This document shows, one piece after another, positions 1-7,874 of a stretch of DNA of 27,507 nucleotides (the first letter of the stretch is position 1; every line of letters begins with the position of its first letter). Both the position numbers and the translations under genes were made by a program. The stretch is taken from NCBI GenBank assembly GCA_004557385.1, contig SFEA01000035.1, positions 1-27,507 on the forward strand. The letters run 5' to 3'. The notes under the pieces are model-generated. The model was not told the DNA's origin. It searched no databases and saw only the letters and a list, made by a program, of their open reading frames with translations. The stretch is from Bacteroidales bacterium. Lineage in GTDB: Bacteria > Bacteroidota > Bacteroidia > Bacteroidales > Muribaculaceae.

Positions 1-1383
1 GAGGTCGAAGCAGCGATAGTAATTAGCCTTTTGCTCATCGGTGTCGATGTATTTCTTATAGCGATAACGCATCGCCACAATGGCTGCACGCGCATGTCCA
101 GGAGTCTCTATTTCGGGTATGATTTTCACGCCGCGCTCGTGGGCATACTTCAGCATCTCCACAAACTGGCTTCGGGTGATGTAGCCGTTGGCTGGTGCCT
201 TGCCGTCGTCGGGGTTACCGCTACCGGCATAGGTCTGCATCATAAATCCTGCCTCGTAATCGTTGAGCGTATGACCTTTGCGGGCACCTACCTCGGTGAG
301 TTCGGGCAGCCCGGGAATTTCCAGACGCCACGCCTCGTCGTCGCAGAAATGCAGCTGAAGCACATTCACCTTGTATTCTGCCAAGCGGTCGATGAAGTCG
401 AGCAAATCGGCATACGGAATGAAATTTCTGCTTATGTCGAGCATCATGCCACGATAATTGAAATCGGGATAGTCAACCACGCGGGCGCAGCTGATTTGCT
501 TGCAGTTCATAAATTCAAGCACCGATGTGAGGGTTTTCACGCCATTGAGCACGCCCTCTGCCGACTGTCCGGCAACGGTAATACCCTTCTTGCCCACTTC
601 GAGCACATACGCCTCGCGATTCTCGCTCACGGCAGGCTCGATGCTAAGCGTAATCTTGAACTTGGCTTTTGCCACATCGCTCACACCGAGGCGCTGCAAC
701 TGGCGCACCAAATAATTCTTTGCGTTGGTCAGATACGCCGACTTGCTCACCACAGCCACCTCGGCAGGCACGTCAACGCGTTCACCCTTGGCATTAAGGG
801 TCACCTGTTTTGGCATAGGCATCACGGCATATTCGCTCACGTCGCAGTCAAGATTGCTCTCGGGGTTCGACAACGCGTTTTGCCTATACACATAATTGCC
901 GTCGGCATAGTTTTTGAAACCGCTCACGCCGAATTGTTTATACTCTTCAAGCGGAGCCACTTCAACCTGCACCGCCAGCGCCTTGCCGCCAGGCTCTGCC
1001 ACAAAGTGCATACCATCGGGCTTATCGCTGATGTTGCGGAAATTACCGCCGCTCACCACCTCCACGGTGATTTCCTCACCCGGAGCAAGCGGCTTGTAAC
1101 GGTCGTTCGGGCTCAAGCAAACGTAATTATAGTTCACCACTGGCTTCAAATCCAGCGGCTGCCCTTCTGCCATCTTAATGTTGTTCGAAAACTTGTTGTA
1201 GTAGAGCGCCCAGCGGTTGCCAAGCGTTTCGCTACCAGTATTCTTGATGGTGAAATAGGCAGAAAACGAGCGGCGACTGTTCTCGCCCATCTGCCACCTC
1301 ACACTCACCGGGCATTGCTGTGCCCACATAGCAACCGCAACCAATGCCATTGCTGCCAAAGCCAAAATTCGTTTAGTTTTCAT
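1..1383 (-). CDS. Beta-N-acetylhexosaminidase, GH20 family (5' part, runs off left edge)
   Basis: Exported glycoside hydrolase that removes terminal N-acetylhexosamine residues from glycans, probably in the periplasm or on the surface. The 461 visible residues start MKTKRILALAAMALVAVAMWA, a signal peptide. An N-terminal chitobiase-like beta-sandwich region follows (residues about 20-180), then a GH20 small domain and the start of the TIM barrel. Recognisable barrel motifs are DYPDFNYRGMMLDISRNF, LQLHFCDDEAWRLEI and IPEIETPGHARAA. The catalytic Asp-Glu pair of the family should lie beyond the left edge, so activity cannot be judged. ATG at 1383 is supported by the signal peptide and by a TAATTTTG -7 box about 35 bases upstream. 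The family assignment is firm; linkage and substrate are unknown. Confidence 0.93.
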   Translation of the reverse strand, partial: MKTKRILALAAMALVAVAMWAQQCPVSVRWQMGENSRRSFSAYFTIKNTGSETLGNRWALYYNKFSNNIKMAEGQPLDLKPVVNYNYVCLSPNDRYKPLAPGEEITVEVVSGGNFRNISDKPDGMHFVAEPGGKALAVQVEVAPLEEYKQFGVSGFKNYADGNYVYRQNALSNPESNLDCDVSEYAVMPMPKQVTLNAKGERVDVPAEVAVVSKSAYLTNAKNYLVRQLQRLGVSDVAKAKFKITLSIEPAVSENREAYVLEVGKKGITVAGQSAEGVLNGVKTLTSVLEFMNCKQISCARVVDYPDFNYRGMMLDISRNFIPYADLLDFIDRLAEYKVNVLQLHFCDDEAWRLEIPGLPELTEVGARKGHTLNDYEAGFMMQTYAGSGNPDDGKAPANGYITRSQFVEMLKYAHERGVKIIPEIETPGHARAAIVAMRYRYKKYIDTDEQKANYYRCFDL

Positions 1384-1416
1384 ATCGGTTTTTTGTAGTA
1401 GTTTATCTTTCCTACA

Positions 1417-1424
1417 CAAAATTA
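1417..1424 (-). promoter_or_regulatory. Bacteroidetes -7 box for the GH20 gene
   Basis: TAATTTTG on the minus strand matches the TAnnTTTG consensus and lies 33 bases before the ATG at 1383. A TTTG that could act as the -33 box lies about 23 bases further upstream, a longer spacing than usual. Confidence 0.5.
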
Positions 1425-1533
1425 ATAAATCACCGCGAATATTCTCACAAAAAAAGACTGTTTTGGTTTGTTTTGCAAATTCACTCATCTTTCCACCATC
1501 ATCTAATTAGCTTCAACTGTGAATCATGCTTGG

Positions 1534-1667
1534 CTGTAGGGGCGTATGGCAATACGCCATAGGGGTATAGTTTCTCGCAGAAATCGAGGATGCAAGTACG
1601 TCCGGACAGGACGTGAACCCGGAGGCGCAAGCCGACGGGACTTAGCCGTGGGTGAGCTCCCCTACAG
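1534..1667 (+). repeat. R1 repeat copy a
   Basis: The unit is bounded by a 9-base inverted repeat, CTGTAGGGG (1534-1542) and CCCCTACAG (1659-1667). It contains the hairpin GGCGTATGGCAATACGCC and the core GGAGGCGCAAGCCGACGGG followed by ACTTAGCCGTGGGTGAGC. Nearly the same sequence recurs at 5048-5189. Confidence 0.8.
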
Positions 1668-1668
1668 C

Positions 1669-1791
1669 AGGGTCTGCAACCGCTCCACGGTTGACTTTGG
1701 ACGGAGATTCTTCCGCTTATCCCCACGTAGCCGACTGCACTACGTTTGTCGTCAACGCGAGGTTATAGAAGTTGCAACCGCTCGCGCGGTT
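1669..1791 (-). repeat. R2 repeat, inverted and diverged copy
   Basis: The reverse complement begins at the AACCG-CGGTT palindrome (1776-1791), passes through a GTAG-TGGGG motif like the R2 core, and ends AACCGTGGAGCGGTTGCAGA. That last string is also found in the R2 copy near 27106. With the next copy it forms a head-to-head pair sharing one palindrome. Confidence 0.6.
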
Positions 1792-2080
1792 GTGCCGCCC
1801 TACTACCTAAAAATGTAAACATTTGATTGTCAGTGATATTAACCGCGAGAGCGGTTACAACTTGCATAACCCCACATTGGCGCCGCAGGCGACTATGTGG
1901 GGACAGCCGAACACACCCCACCATCAACAACCGCGGCGCGGTTGTGCCGCCCTACCACCTAAAGATGTAAACATTTGATTGTCAGTGATATTAACCGCGC
2001 GAGCGGTTACAACTTGCATAACCCCACATTGGCGCCGCAGGCGACTATGTGGGGACAGCCGAACACACCCCACCTTGCAC
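1777..2080 (+). repeat. R2 repeat: two tandem 152-bp units
   Basis: Two adjacent copies (1777-1928 and 1929-2080) with an exact 152-base period differ at only a handful of positions (about 95% identity by eye). Each starts at an AACCGC..GCGGTT palindrome and contains a second one (AACCGCGAGAGCGGTT in the first). Each also carries a long hairpin, CCCCACA ... TGTGGGG, around GGCGCCGCAGGCGAC (1870-1902 and 2022-2054). A third palindrome starts at 2081, exactly one period on. Confidence 0.88.
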
Positions 2081-4398
2081 AACCGCGGCGCGGTTGCAGG
2101 CCCAACAATATTCGCTCTCAGAACCCGCAAAATAACGTGGCGCCGATGGTGCCAAGCGTATTGCCATACTCCCCTACGAGCTTCTATGCAAGAGATTAAT
2201 CGCCCCCTATCAAAACATAGCATCGCATGCCACAAACGGTATGCGATGCTTTTGCGTTGCAAGTCCAGGGTCATCGGACTCGTCCGACATGTCCGACTTA
2301 TCGTGGGAGATTGATTATATATTCCGGCGGGCAGAGATTGCAGGTCTTCGTGCATCTTCACGCCATGCAGGTTGTAGATGCCAGTGGGGCGGTTGTCACT
2401 GTCGGCATTGATTTTCGATACCGATGAAGCACCGCCCTTAGTGAAGTAGCCTGTCTCGGGGTTCGCCATCGAAACGCCATTTTTGCTTGAATCAAACGGC
2501 ACAGCACCTACAAGCGCGGTGCAGCCGTTAAACATTTCTGACGACGAACTGCATGTCCAGGTGTAGTTACAATAAATTGTGGTCAAGGCTTTGCAATAAT
2601 AGAACATAGCGCTCATATCGGTTACCTTCTCGGTATTGAAGTTCGATATATCAAGTGTGGTTAAGGCGTAGCAGTAACTGAACATAAAGGACATATTAGT
2701 TACCTTCTCGGTGTTGAAGTTCGACAGGTCAAGCGTGGTCAAGGCGCTGCAGCCGCTGAACATACTGTTCATTTTGGTTACATTCTCTGTGTTGAGATTA
2801 TCAAGCCCCTCGATAGCCGCAAGTTTTGAGCAATTTTTGAACCAAGATGCTGTGCTGGTAGGTAGGTAATTCTTGAACGATGCGTCGAAAACCGCTTTCG
2901 TAATATTAGTGTTACCTTTAGTGCTGCCAATATTATACACCGTGCCGGTGCATGTGCCGTACAATTTGTCGTAATAGAACGTAAGTGTTGTGCCATCTTC
3001 AACGGCGTAGGCCTCAGTATCACAGTTGAAATAGCCGGTAAAGGGGTTCGCCATGGTCACATCGGTTTTGCTTGCATCGTATGCTACAGCACCAATTAGA
3101 GAGGTGCAGCCTTTGAACATATCTGTTGACTCATTGCACGTCCAAGCTCTACTGCAATTGATTGTAGTCAAAGCGCTGCAGCCGCTGAACATATTGCCCA
3201 TATTGGTTACCTTCTCTGTGTTGAAGTTCAACAGGTCTAGCTCGGTCAAAGCGGAGCATCCGTTGAACATATTGCTCATATTGGTTACCTTCTCTGTGTT
3301 GAAGTTCGATACATCGAGCTCGGTCAAAGCGGAGCATCCGTTGAACATATTGCTCATATCAGTTACATTCTGGGTGTTAAAGCTGGATACATCGAGCTTT
3401 GTCAAAGCGGAGCATCCGTTGAACATGCTGCTCATATCGGTCACATTCCTGGTGTTAAGATTATCAAGTCCCTCGATAGCCGCAAGTTTTGAGCAATCTT
3501 TGAACCAAGATGCTGTAGAGGTTGGAAGATAGTAATTAAACGTGGCATCAAACACAACTTTTGTGATATCCGTCCCTGTCCATTGATGCTCGTCAAATGC
3601 AGTGTACACGGTGCCGCTACGCGTGTCACGTAACAAATCATAATAGAACGTGAGCGTTGTGCCATCTTCAACGGCATAGGCTTCAGCTCTCGTGAAGTAA
3701 CCAGTATCGGGGTTCGCCATGGTCACATCTGTTTTGCTTGAATCGAATGGCACTGCGCCTTTAAGCGAGGTGCAGCCGTTGAACATTTCTGACGACGAAC
3801 TGCACGTCCAAGCGTAATTGCAATAAATTGTTGTCAAGGCTCTGCAATAATAGAACATAGCTCTCATACTGGTTACCTTCTTGGTATTGAAGTTCGATAT
3901 ATCAAGTGTGGTTAAGGCGTAGCAGTAACTGAACATATGGGACATATTAGTTACCTTCTCTGTGTTGAAGTTCGACAGGTCAAGCGTGGTTAAGGCGCTG
4001 CAGCTGCTGAACATATATGTCATATCGGTTACATTCTCTGTGTTGAGATTATCAAGCCCCTCGATAGTCGCAAGTTTTGAGCAATTTAGGAACCAATATG
4101 CTGTGCTGGTAGGGAGGTAATTCTTGAAAGAAGCATCGAAAACAGCTTTGGTTATACGGTCATTCTTAACGCTATAAGAGCCTGCCCATACTGGAAATAT
4201 ATTATTGTCTTCCCTCTTTTGGTCGATGCCATACACCGTGCCGGTGCGGTTGGTGCGTTGGTCGTCATAATAGAACGTGAGCGTTGTGCCGTCTTCAACT
4301 ACGTATGCCTCCTGAGCCTTTGCCACCGTGGGCATTAACAGCGAGATAAACAGCGCGACTATCGCCGCAAATCTGTTCTTGGGTAAATTTTTAATCAT
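1924..4398 (-). CDS. BspA-like DUF285 leucine-rich-repeat surface protein with abnormal C-terminus
   Basis: Exported protein of 824 residues as read, with a signal peptide (cut near AKAQ-E30). Three large modules follow (residues about 30-237, 238-461 and 462-656). Each opens with VEDGTTLTFYYD, has LPTSTA-WF--CSKLA, and carries several 24-residue DUF285/BspA repeats of the type LSNFNTEKVTNMS-MF--CSALT. Such proteins are typically surface adhesins or binding proteins. Near residue 670 begins a short sorting-type tail, GIYNLHGVKM followed by LQSLPAGIY, which normally ends within about 15 residues as GIY-(I/V)NG-K. Here residues 696-824 are unrelated, Arg/Cys-rich and encoded by intergenic repeats R4, R1 and R2. 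A one-base shift at about 2316 would instead give a stop at 2298-2300. The body of the gene is secure; the native C-terminus is probably lost or frameshifted. Confidence 0.85.
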   Translation of the reverse strand: MIKNLPKNRFAAIVALFISLLMPTVAKAQEAYVVEDGTTLTFYYDDQRTNRTGTVYGIDQKREDNNIFPVWAGSYSVKNDRITKAVFDASFKNYLPTSTAYWFLNCSKLATIEGLDNLNTENVTDMTYMFSSCSALTTLDLSNFNTEKVTNMSHMFSYCYALTTLDISNFNTKKVTSMRAMFYYCRALTTIYCNYAWTCSSSSEMFNGCTSLKGAVPFDSSKTDVTMANPDTGYFTRAEAYAVEDGTTLTFYYDLLRDTRSGTVYTAFDEHQWTGTDITKVVFDATFNYYLPTSTASWFKDCSKLAAIEGLDNLNTRNVTDMSSMFNGCSALTKLDVSSFNTQNVTDMSNMFNGCSALTELDVSNFNTEKVTNMSNMFNGCSALTELDLLNFNTEKVTNMGNMFSGCSALTTINCSRAWTCNESTDMFKGCTSLIGAVAYDASKTDVTMANPFTGYFNCDTEAYAVEDGTTLTFYYDKLYGTCTGTVYNIGSTKGNTNITKAVFDASFKNYLPTSTASWFKNCSKLAAIEGLDNLNTENVTKMNSMFSGCSALTTLDLSNFNTEKVTNMSFMFSYCYALTTLDISNFNTEKVTDMSAMFYYCKALTTIYCNYTWTCSSSSEMFNGCTALVGAVPFDSSKNGVSMANPETGYFTKGGASSVSKINADSDNRPTGIYNLHGVKMHEDLQSLPAGIYNQSPTISRTCRTSPMTLDLQRKSIAYRLWHAMLCFDRGRLISCIEARRGVWQYAWHHRRHVILRVLRANIVGPATAPRLCKVGCVRLSPHSRLRRQCGVMQVVTARAVNITDNQMFTSLGGRAAQPRRGC
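2219..2250 (-). terminator. Hairpin terminator candidate for the BspA-like gene
   Basis: A perfect 10-base inverted repeat, AGCATCGCAT (2219-2228) and ATGCGATGCT (2241-2250), is followed on the minus strand by ATGTTTTGAT. It lies about 48 bases past the TAA at 2298-2300. That is where the BspA-like gene would end after a one-base frame correction, so it marks a plausible original 3' end. Confidence 0.5.
2271..2303. repeat. R4 repeat: GTCCGAC array
   Basis: The segment contains TCGGACTCGTCCGACATG and TCCGACTTATCG, degenerate TCCGAC/GTCGGA units spaced about 10 bases apart. Related arrays are at 12626-12664 and 27339-27354. This copy lies directly at the eroded end of the BspA-like coding region. 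Confidence 0.6.
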
Positions 4399-4700
4399 AT
4401 TGTATTATTTTATGGGGTTAATATTTTTCACAGGGTTGATATAAATATTAGCATGTTGCCAATTCAAACACTTCGACGAGCGAAGAAATTAGTTGCAACT
4501 CTTGGCGGTAAAAATAAAATTTATTTTAAAAAATCGTGTTATTTTTCGTTGTGTTTTTTGTTGTTTTTTGTATTTTTGTTGATTTGGCAAATAATTTGTT
4601 GATTTGACAAATGAAAAATTTGGTTTTGCTGCTGTTTTATACAAAATAGAAGAAGTCTTGAAAAATATACGAAGTCTTGCTCTTCTGAGCGAGAGTCAGC
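4399..4700. other. AT-rich leader upstream of the BspA-like gene
   Basis: About 300 bases without a gene, strongly AT-rich, with T-runs around 4550-4580. No clear TAnnTTTG box was found on the minus strand. The main visible structure is the pair of ATTTGnCAAAT palindromes at 4582-4612. Confidence 0.5.
4576..4612. promoter_or_regulatory. Two direct copies of a palindromic operator-like site
   Basis: TTGTTGATTTGGCAAAT (4576-4592) and TTGTTGATTTGACAAAT (4596-4612) match at 16 of 17 bases with a 20-base period. Each holds an 11-base palindrome, ATTTGnCAAAT. The spacing is close to two helical turns, as expected for cooperative dimer binding. The site lies about 190 bases upstream of the BspA-like start. 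Function is inferred only from structure. Confidence 0.4.
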
Positions 4701-4873
4701 ATTTCCTCACTGAAAGTGAAATTTCTCACTGAAATCGCAGAAAAACGGGTGCATCTTTCGCCCTAAATAATGCCTTTTTGAAGGAGTGGGATATTGTATT
4801 TTTCCCGATGATGCCGAGGCAGAAAAATCTCTCGCATAACCCGCAGAAATTGTGGGCTTGTGGCGTGGTTGGT

Positions 4874-4923
4874 GTAGGGGCGTATGGCCATACGCTATCG
4901 GGGTATAGTCTCTCGCAGAAATC
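4874..4923 (+). repeat. R1 repeat, partial copy b
   Basis: Contains GTAGGGGCGTATGGCCATAC and GGGGTATAGTCTCTCGCAGA, matching the first half of R1, and then diverges into AATCGCAGAACCCGCAGAA. The GGAGGCG core is absent. Confidence 0.65.
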
Positions 4924-4963
4924 GCAGAACCCGCAGAAGTGGGCGATTGGCTCACTCAGATTA

Positions 4964-4985
4964 AGCAGATTGATAGGATTATCTG
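4964..4985 (+). repeat. R3 motif copy 1
   Basis: AGCAGATTGATAGGATT followed by ATCTG recurs as AGCAGATTGATAGGATT followed by TTCTG at 26680-26701. In both places the motif precedes an R1-type element. Confidence 0.55.
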
Positions 4986-5047
4986 TGCATATTTGCGCCT
5001 TCTGCGAGAGTTATTCCTATCACCGTGCTATGTAATGCGAAGCCAAG

Positions 5048-5189
5048 CTGTAGGGGGGCGTATGGCAATACGCCCTCGGGGTATAGTCTCTCGCAGAAAT
5101 CAAGGATGCAAGTACGTCCGGACAGGACGTGAACCCGGAGGCGCAAGCCGACGGGACTTAGCCGTGGGTGAGCGAAGCGTAACCCACGG
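5048..5189 (+). repeat. R1 repeat copy c with terminal hairpin
   Basis: Starts CTGTAGGGG and follows copy a (1534-1667) with only a few substitutions through the GGAGGCGCAAGCCGACGGG core. It continues into the hairpin CCGTGGGT (5162-5169) / ACCCACGG (5182-5189) with loop GAGCGAAGCGTA. It fills most of the space before the M1 aminopeptidase promoter. Confidence 0.8.
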
Positions 5190-5293
5190 TATGTGATGCA
5201 CCCCACCTGCTATGTCCTGCTGAGCAGAATTGGTTTGGCAATTATTTTTCGCGGAGCGTGGGGGTTGGATGCTAAAGTTGAGCAAATTATTAG

Positions 5294-5301
5294 TATTTTT
5301 G
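5294..5301 (+). promoter_or_regulatory. -7 box for the aminopeptidase operon
   Basis: TATTTTTG followed by C matches TAnnTTTG and ends 31 bases before the ATG at 5332. No good TTTG at the -33 position was seen. Confidence 0.5.
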
Positions 5302-5331
5302 CAGTAGAAGAACCTGACAAACATTCCTTAG

Positions 5332-7845
5332 ATGAAAACTATATTGCTTTTTATGCTACTGGCATTGATTGCCATTATTCCTTTTCAAGCAACCGCTACA
5401 CTGCCCGAAGTGGGTGTGCCGAAGCAACTGGCAATTGAACGCAAAGCGTCAATCAGCAACGTGCGCTACGACATTGCCCTCGACATACCGCAACAGCGCA
5501 CTGCCGACATCAACGGCAGCCTGACCATCTCTTTCGCTCTTGCGCAGAAGCAAGACGTGGTGCTCGACTTCCGCGAAGATGCCAAACACATTCTCTCTTG
5601 CAAAGTGAACGGTAAAACCATTTCGCCAACCATCGCCAACGAGCATATAATCATCCCTGCCAATGCCACCAAGAAAGGTAAAAACAGCGTGAGTATCAAC
5701 TTTGTATGTGGCAATCAGTCTCTGAACCGCAACGCCGACTATCTTTACACGTTGTTTGTGCCCGACCGTGCACGCACAGCGTTTCCGTGCTTCGACCAGC
5801 CCGACATTAAAGCATCGTTTGCGCTGTCGCTCACCGTGCCCGAGGCGTGGGAGGCGGTGTCGAACACTGCTATAGCAAGCACAAAAGTGAAATCGGGCCG
5901 CAAAACAGTGCGTTTTTCGCCTACCGAACCACTCAGCACCTATCTGTTTGCTTTTGCAGCCGGAGTGTTTAAGCACATCGAGTATCCCGACGGCGACCGC
6001 ACCATCGGGGCTTATTACCGCGAAACCGACCCCGAACGCATTCGCCAACTCAACGACATCTTCAAGCAGGTGGCTTACTCGCTGAATTGGATGGAGGAAT
6101 ACACCGGCATAAAATATCCGTTTGCAAAATATGAGTTTGTGGTGCTGCCGGGATTTCAATTCGGCGGTATGGAGCACACCGGTGCCACGTTCTACAACGA
6201 CAACACGCTGTTCCTGCCTCAAAACCCCACGCCCGACGAGGAGCTGGCGCGTGCGTCGCTCATCGCTCACGAAACCGCCCACATGTGGTTTGGCGACTAT
6301 GTGACTATGCCGTGGTTCTCCGACGTGTGGATTAAAGAGGTGTTTGCCAACTATTTTGCAGCGCAAATCACCACGCCGCAGTTTCCCGATATCGACCACA
6401 ACCTTAACTGGGTGAAAGGATATGTGCAGGCAGCCATGAGCGAGGACCGCACTCAAGGCGGCACCGCCATTCAGCAGGACCTCGACAACCTGGCGAATGC
6501 GGGACTGATTTACAATAACATCATCTACAACAAAGCTCCGGTGATGATGCGCGGATTGGTGCAGATGATGGGCGAAGATGCTTTCCGCAACGGACTGCAC
6601 GAATATCTCACCACCTACGCCTATGGCAACGCTTCGTGGGCAGACCTGATTGACATTCTTGCCAAACACACCGACAAACCAATAGCACAATACAGCCACA
6701 TGTGGGTGAACCGCCGCGGAATGCCCACCATCGAGATGACGGTTGACGGCAACCGATTCACTGCCACGCAGCACGACCCGCTGAAGCGTGGCGTTGTATG
6801 GCATCAGACCCTGACTGCATGTCTCACCAATGGGTCGACCACTGAGCTGTTCGACATCACTTTTGGTGCCGACAGCGTTTTTTCTGCCACATTGCCCGAG
6901 GGCGGCGAATGGCATATCGTGCCTAACGTCGACGGTAAGGGCTACGGCTTTTTCACCTCTACCCCTGAAGAATTGACCTACTGGCTGAATAACTGGCAAA
7001 AGCAGAAAGGAGCCACGCGCCAAGCCACGCTGGTGGCGCTGCACGAGAACTGGCTCAACCGCAAAATCGACACCGACAAGTGGCTCAACAACCTGTTCAG
7101 CAGCATCGAAAAAGAAACCAATCCGCTCACGGCGTCAACGCTTTTCTCATATATCGACGCTCCGTTGTGGGAACTCGACTCGGTGGCTCGCGTCGCTGCC
7201 GAAAACCGCATCATCGACCTATATATCAACGCACCTATACCCTCAACCGAGCAGAACGCCTACCGATTGATGGCTCGCGCTGCCATCACCGAGGAGGCTG
7301 TGGGCGAAATATACTATGCTTGGAAGGTGGGACGCCGCACTTTCCTCAACGACAACGATTACACCAACATTGCCTATCAATTGATGCTCACCTCTCCCGA
7401 GATGGGCAACGAGGTGTTCATGACTCAACGCTACAGAATCAAAAACCCCGACCGCGTGCGCCGCTTCGACTTCATCAGCCGCGCCACCATAAGCGACGAG
7501 GCTTATCTCGACAGCCTGTTCCGGTCGCTGCTGAAACCCGAAAATCGCCGAATCGAGCCGTGGACTGCCAGCGTGATGAGCATGCTCAACTACCCCACGC
7601 GCGAACAACAATCGGTGAAATACATCCGCCCTGCACTCGAGGCGCTGCAAGATGTGCAACGCACCGGCGACATCTTCTTCCCTGCCCGATGGTGCTCGGC
7701 GCTGCTTTCAAGCCACCGCAGCCCGGAGGCTTACCGCGAAGTGAAGCAGTTTCTTGCCGACCACCCCGACTATCCGCAGCTGCTGCGCAACAAGATTCTT
7801 AACGCAGCATATATGCTATACCGCGCCAACGAAAACAATCAATAA
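5332..7845 (+). CDS. Exported M1-family zinc aminopeptidase
   Basis: Metallopeptidase of 837 residues that removes N-terminal residues from peptides, probably in the periplasm. A signal peptide (residues 1 to about 22, MKTILLFMLLALIAIIPFQA) precedes an N-terminal beta domain that includes CFDQPDIKASF. The exopeptidase motif GGMEH is at 278-282 and the zinc motif HETAH at 313-317, with the third ligand Glu336 in IKEVFAN 18 residues after it. Most M1 enzymes have NEGFA there, so KEVFA is a variant, but the ligand is kept. The C-terminal half (about 480-837) is helical, as in the family. The start is fixed by the signal peptide and by a -7 box 31 bases upstream. A DUF1349 lipoprotein gene follows after 29 bases, probably in the same transcript. 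Confidence 0.95.
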   Translation: MKTILLFMLLALIAIIPFQATATLPEVGVPKQLAIERKASISNVRYDIALDIPQQRTADINGSLTISFALAQKQDVVLDFREDAKHILSCKVNGKTISPTIANEHIIIPANATKKGKNSVSINFVCGNQSLNRNADYLYTLFVPDRARTAFPCFDQPDIKASFALSLTVPEAWEAVSNTAIASTKVKSGRKTVRFSPTEPLSTYLFAFAAGVFKHIEYPDGDRTIGAYYRETDPERIRQLNDIFKQVAYSLNWMEEYTGIKYPFAKYEFVVLPGFQFGGMEHTGATFYNDNTLFLPQNPTPDEELARASLIAHETAHMWFGDYVTMPWFSDVWIKEVFANYFAAQITTPQFPDIDHNLNWVKGYVQAAMSEDRTQGGTAIQQDLDNLANAGLIYNNIIYNKAPVMMRGLVQMMGEDAFRNGLHEYLTTYAYGNASWADLIDILAKHTDKPIAQYSHMWVNRRGMPTIEMTVDGNRFTATQHDPLKRGVVWHQTLTACLTNGSTTELFDITFGADSVFSATLPEGGEWHIVPNVDGKGYGFFTSTPEELTYWLNNWQKQKGATRQATLVALHENWLNRKIDTDKWLNNLFSSIEKETNPLTASTLFSYIDAPLWELDSVARVAAENRIIDLYINAPIPSTEQNAYRLMARAAITEEAVGEIYYAWKVGRRTFLNDNDYTNIAYQLMLTSPEMGNEVFMTQRYRIKNPDRVRRFDFISRATISDEAYLDSLFRSLLKPENRRIEPWTASVMSMLNYPTREQQSVKYIRPALEALQDVQRTGDIFFPARWCSALLSSHRSPEAYREVKQFLADHPDYPQLLRNKILNAAYMLYRANENNQ

Positions 7846-7874
7846 TTATCAATAACTAAAAACTTTTCAAAAAA

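Larger units (their letters stand above)
1536..2177. repeat. Composite repeat island (R1 + R2) with inverted ends
   Basis: This block begins with GTAGGGGCGTATGGCAATAC (1536 onward), and its other end at 2156-2177 is the inverted copy, matching 21 of 22 bases. Inside are an R1 unit (1534-1667), an inverted R2 copy (about 1669-1791), two tandem direct R2 copies (1777-2080) and the start of a third (2081-2095). There is no transposase or plausible coding gene. The right half overlaps the apparent 3' end of the BspA-like reading frame. It looks like an accumulation of dispersed palindromic elements; whether it was ever mobile is not shown. Confidence 0.75.

Noticed and set aside
31..1398. 455-codon open frame antisense to the GH20 gene
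   Set aside because: Low-complexity His-rich translation; the minus-strand frame has a signal peptide, GH20 motifs and a -7 box.
1546..1818. Short open frame whose peptide (GREPGGASRRDLAVGE) recurs at 4939-5196 and 26677-26925
   Set aside because: The recurrence comes from the R1 DNA repeat. Copies differ upstream and downstream in frame and length, the reversed copy at 27216 has no matching peptide, and palindromes explain the conservation better than protein selection.
1777..2080. CRISPR-like array
   Set aside because: Only two units, 152 bases long and nearly identical throughout, with no alternating unique spacers and no cas genes.
1536..2177. Insertion sequence
   Set aside because: Inverted ends are present, but no frame inside resembles a transposase and no target duplication is evident; kept as a repeat island only.
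5449..7044. 531-codon open frame antisense to the M1 aminopeptidase
   Set aside because: His/Val/Gly-rich translation with no domain, signal or promoter. It arises from codon bias of the real gene on the other strand, whose motifs are all intact.
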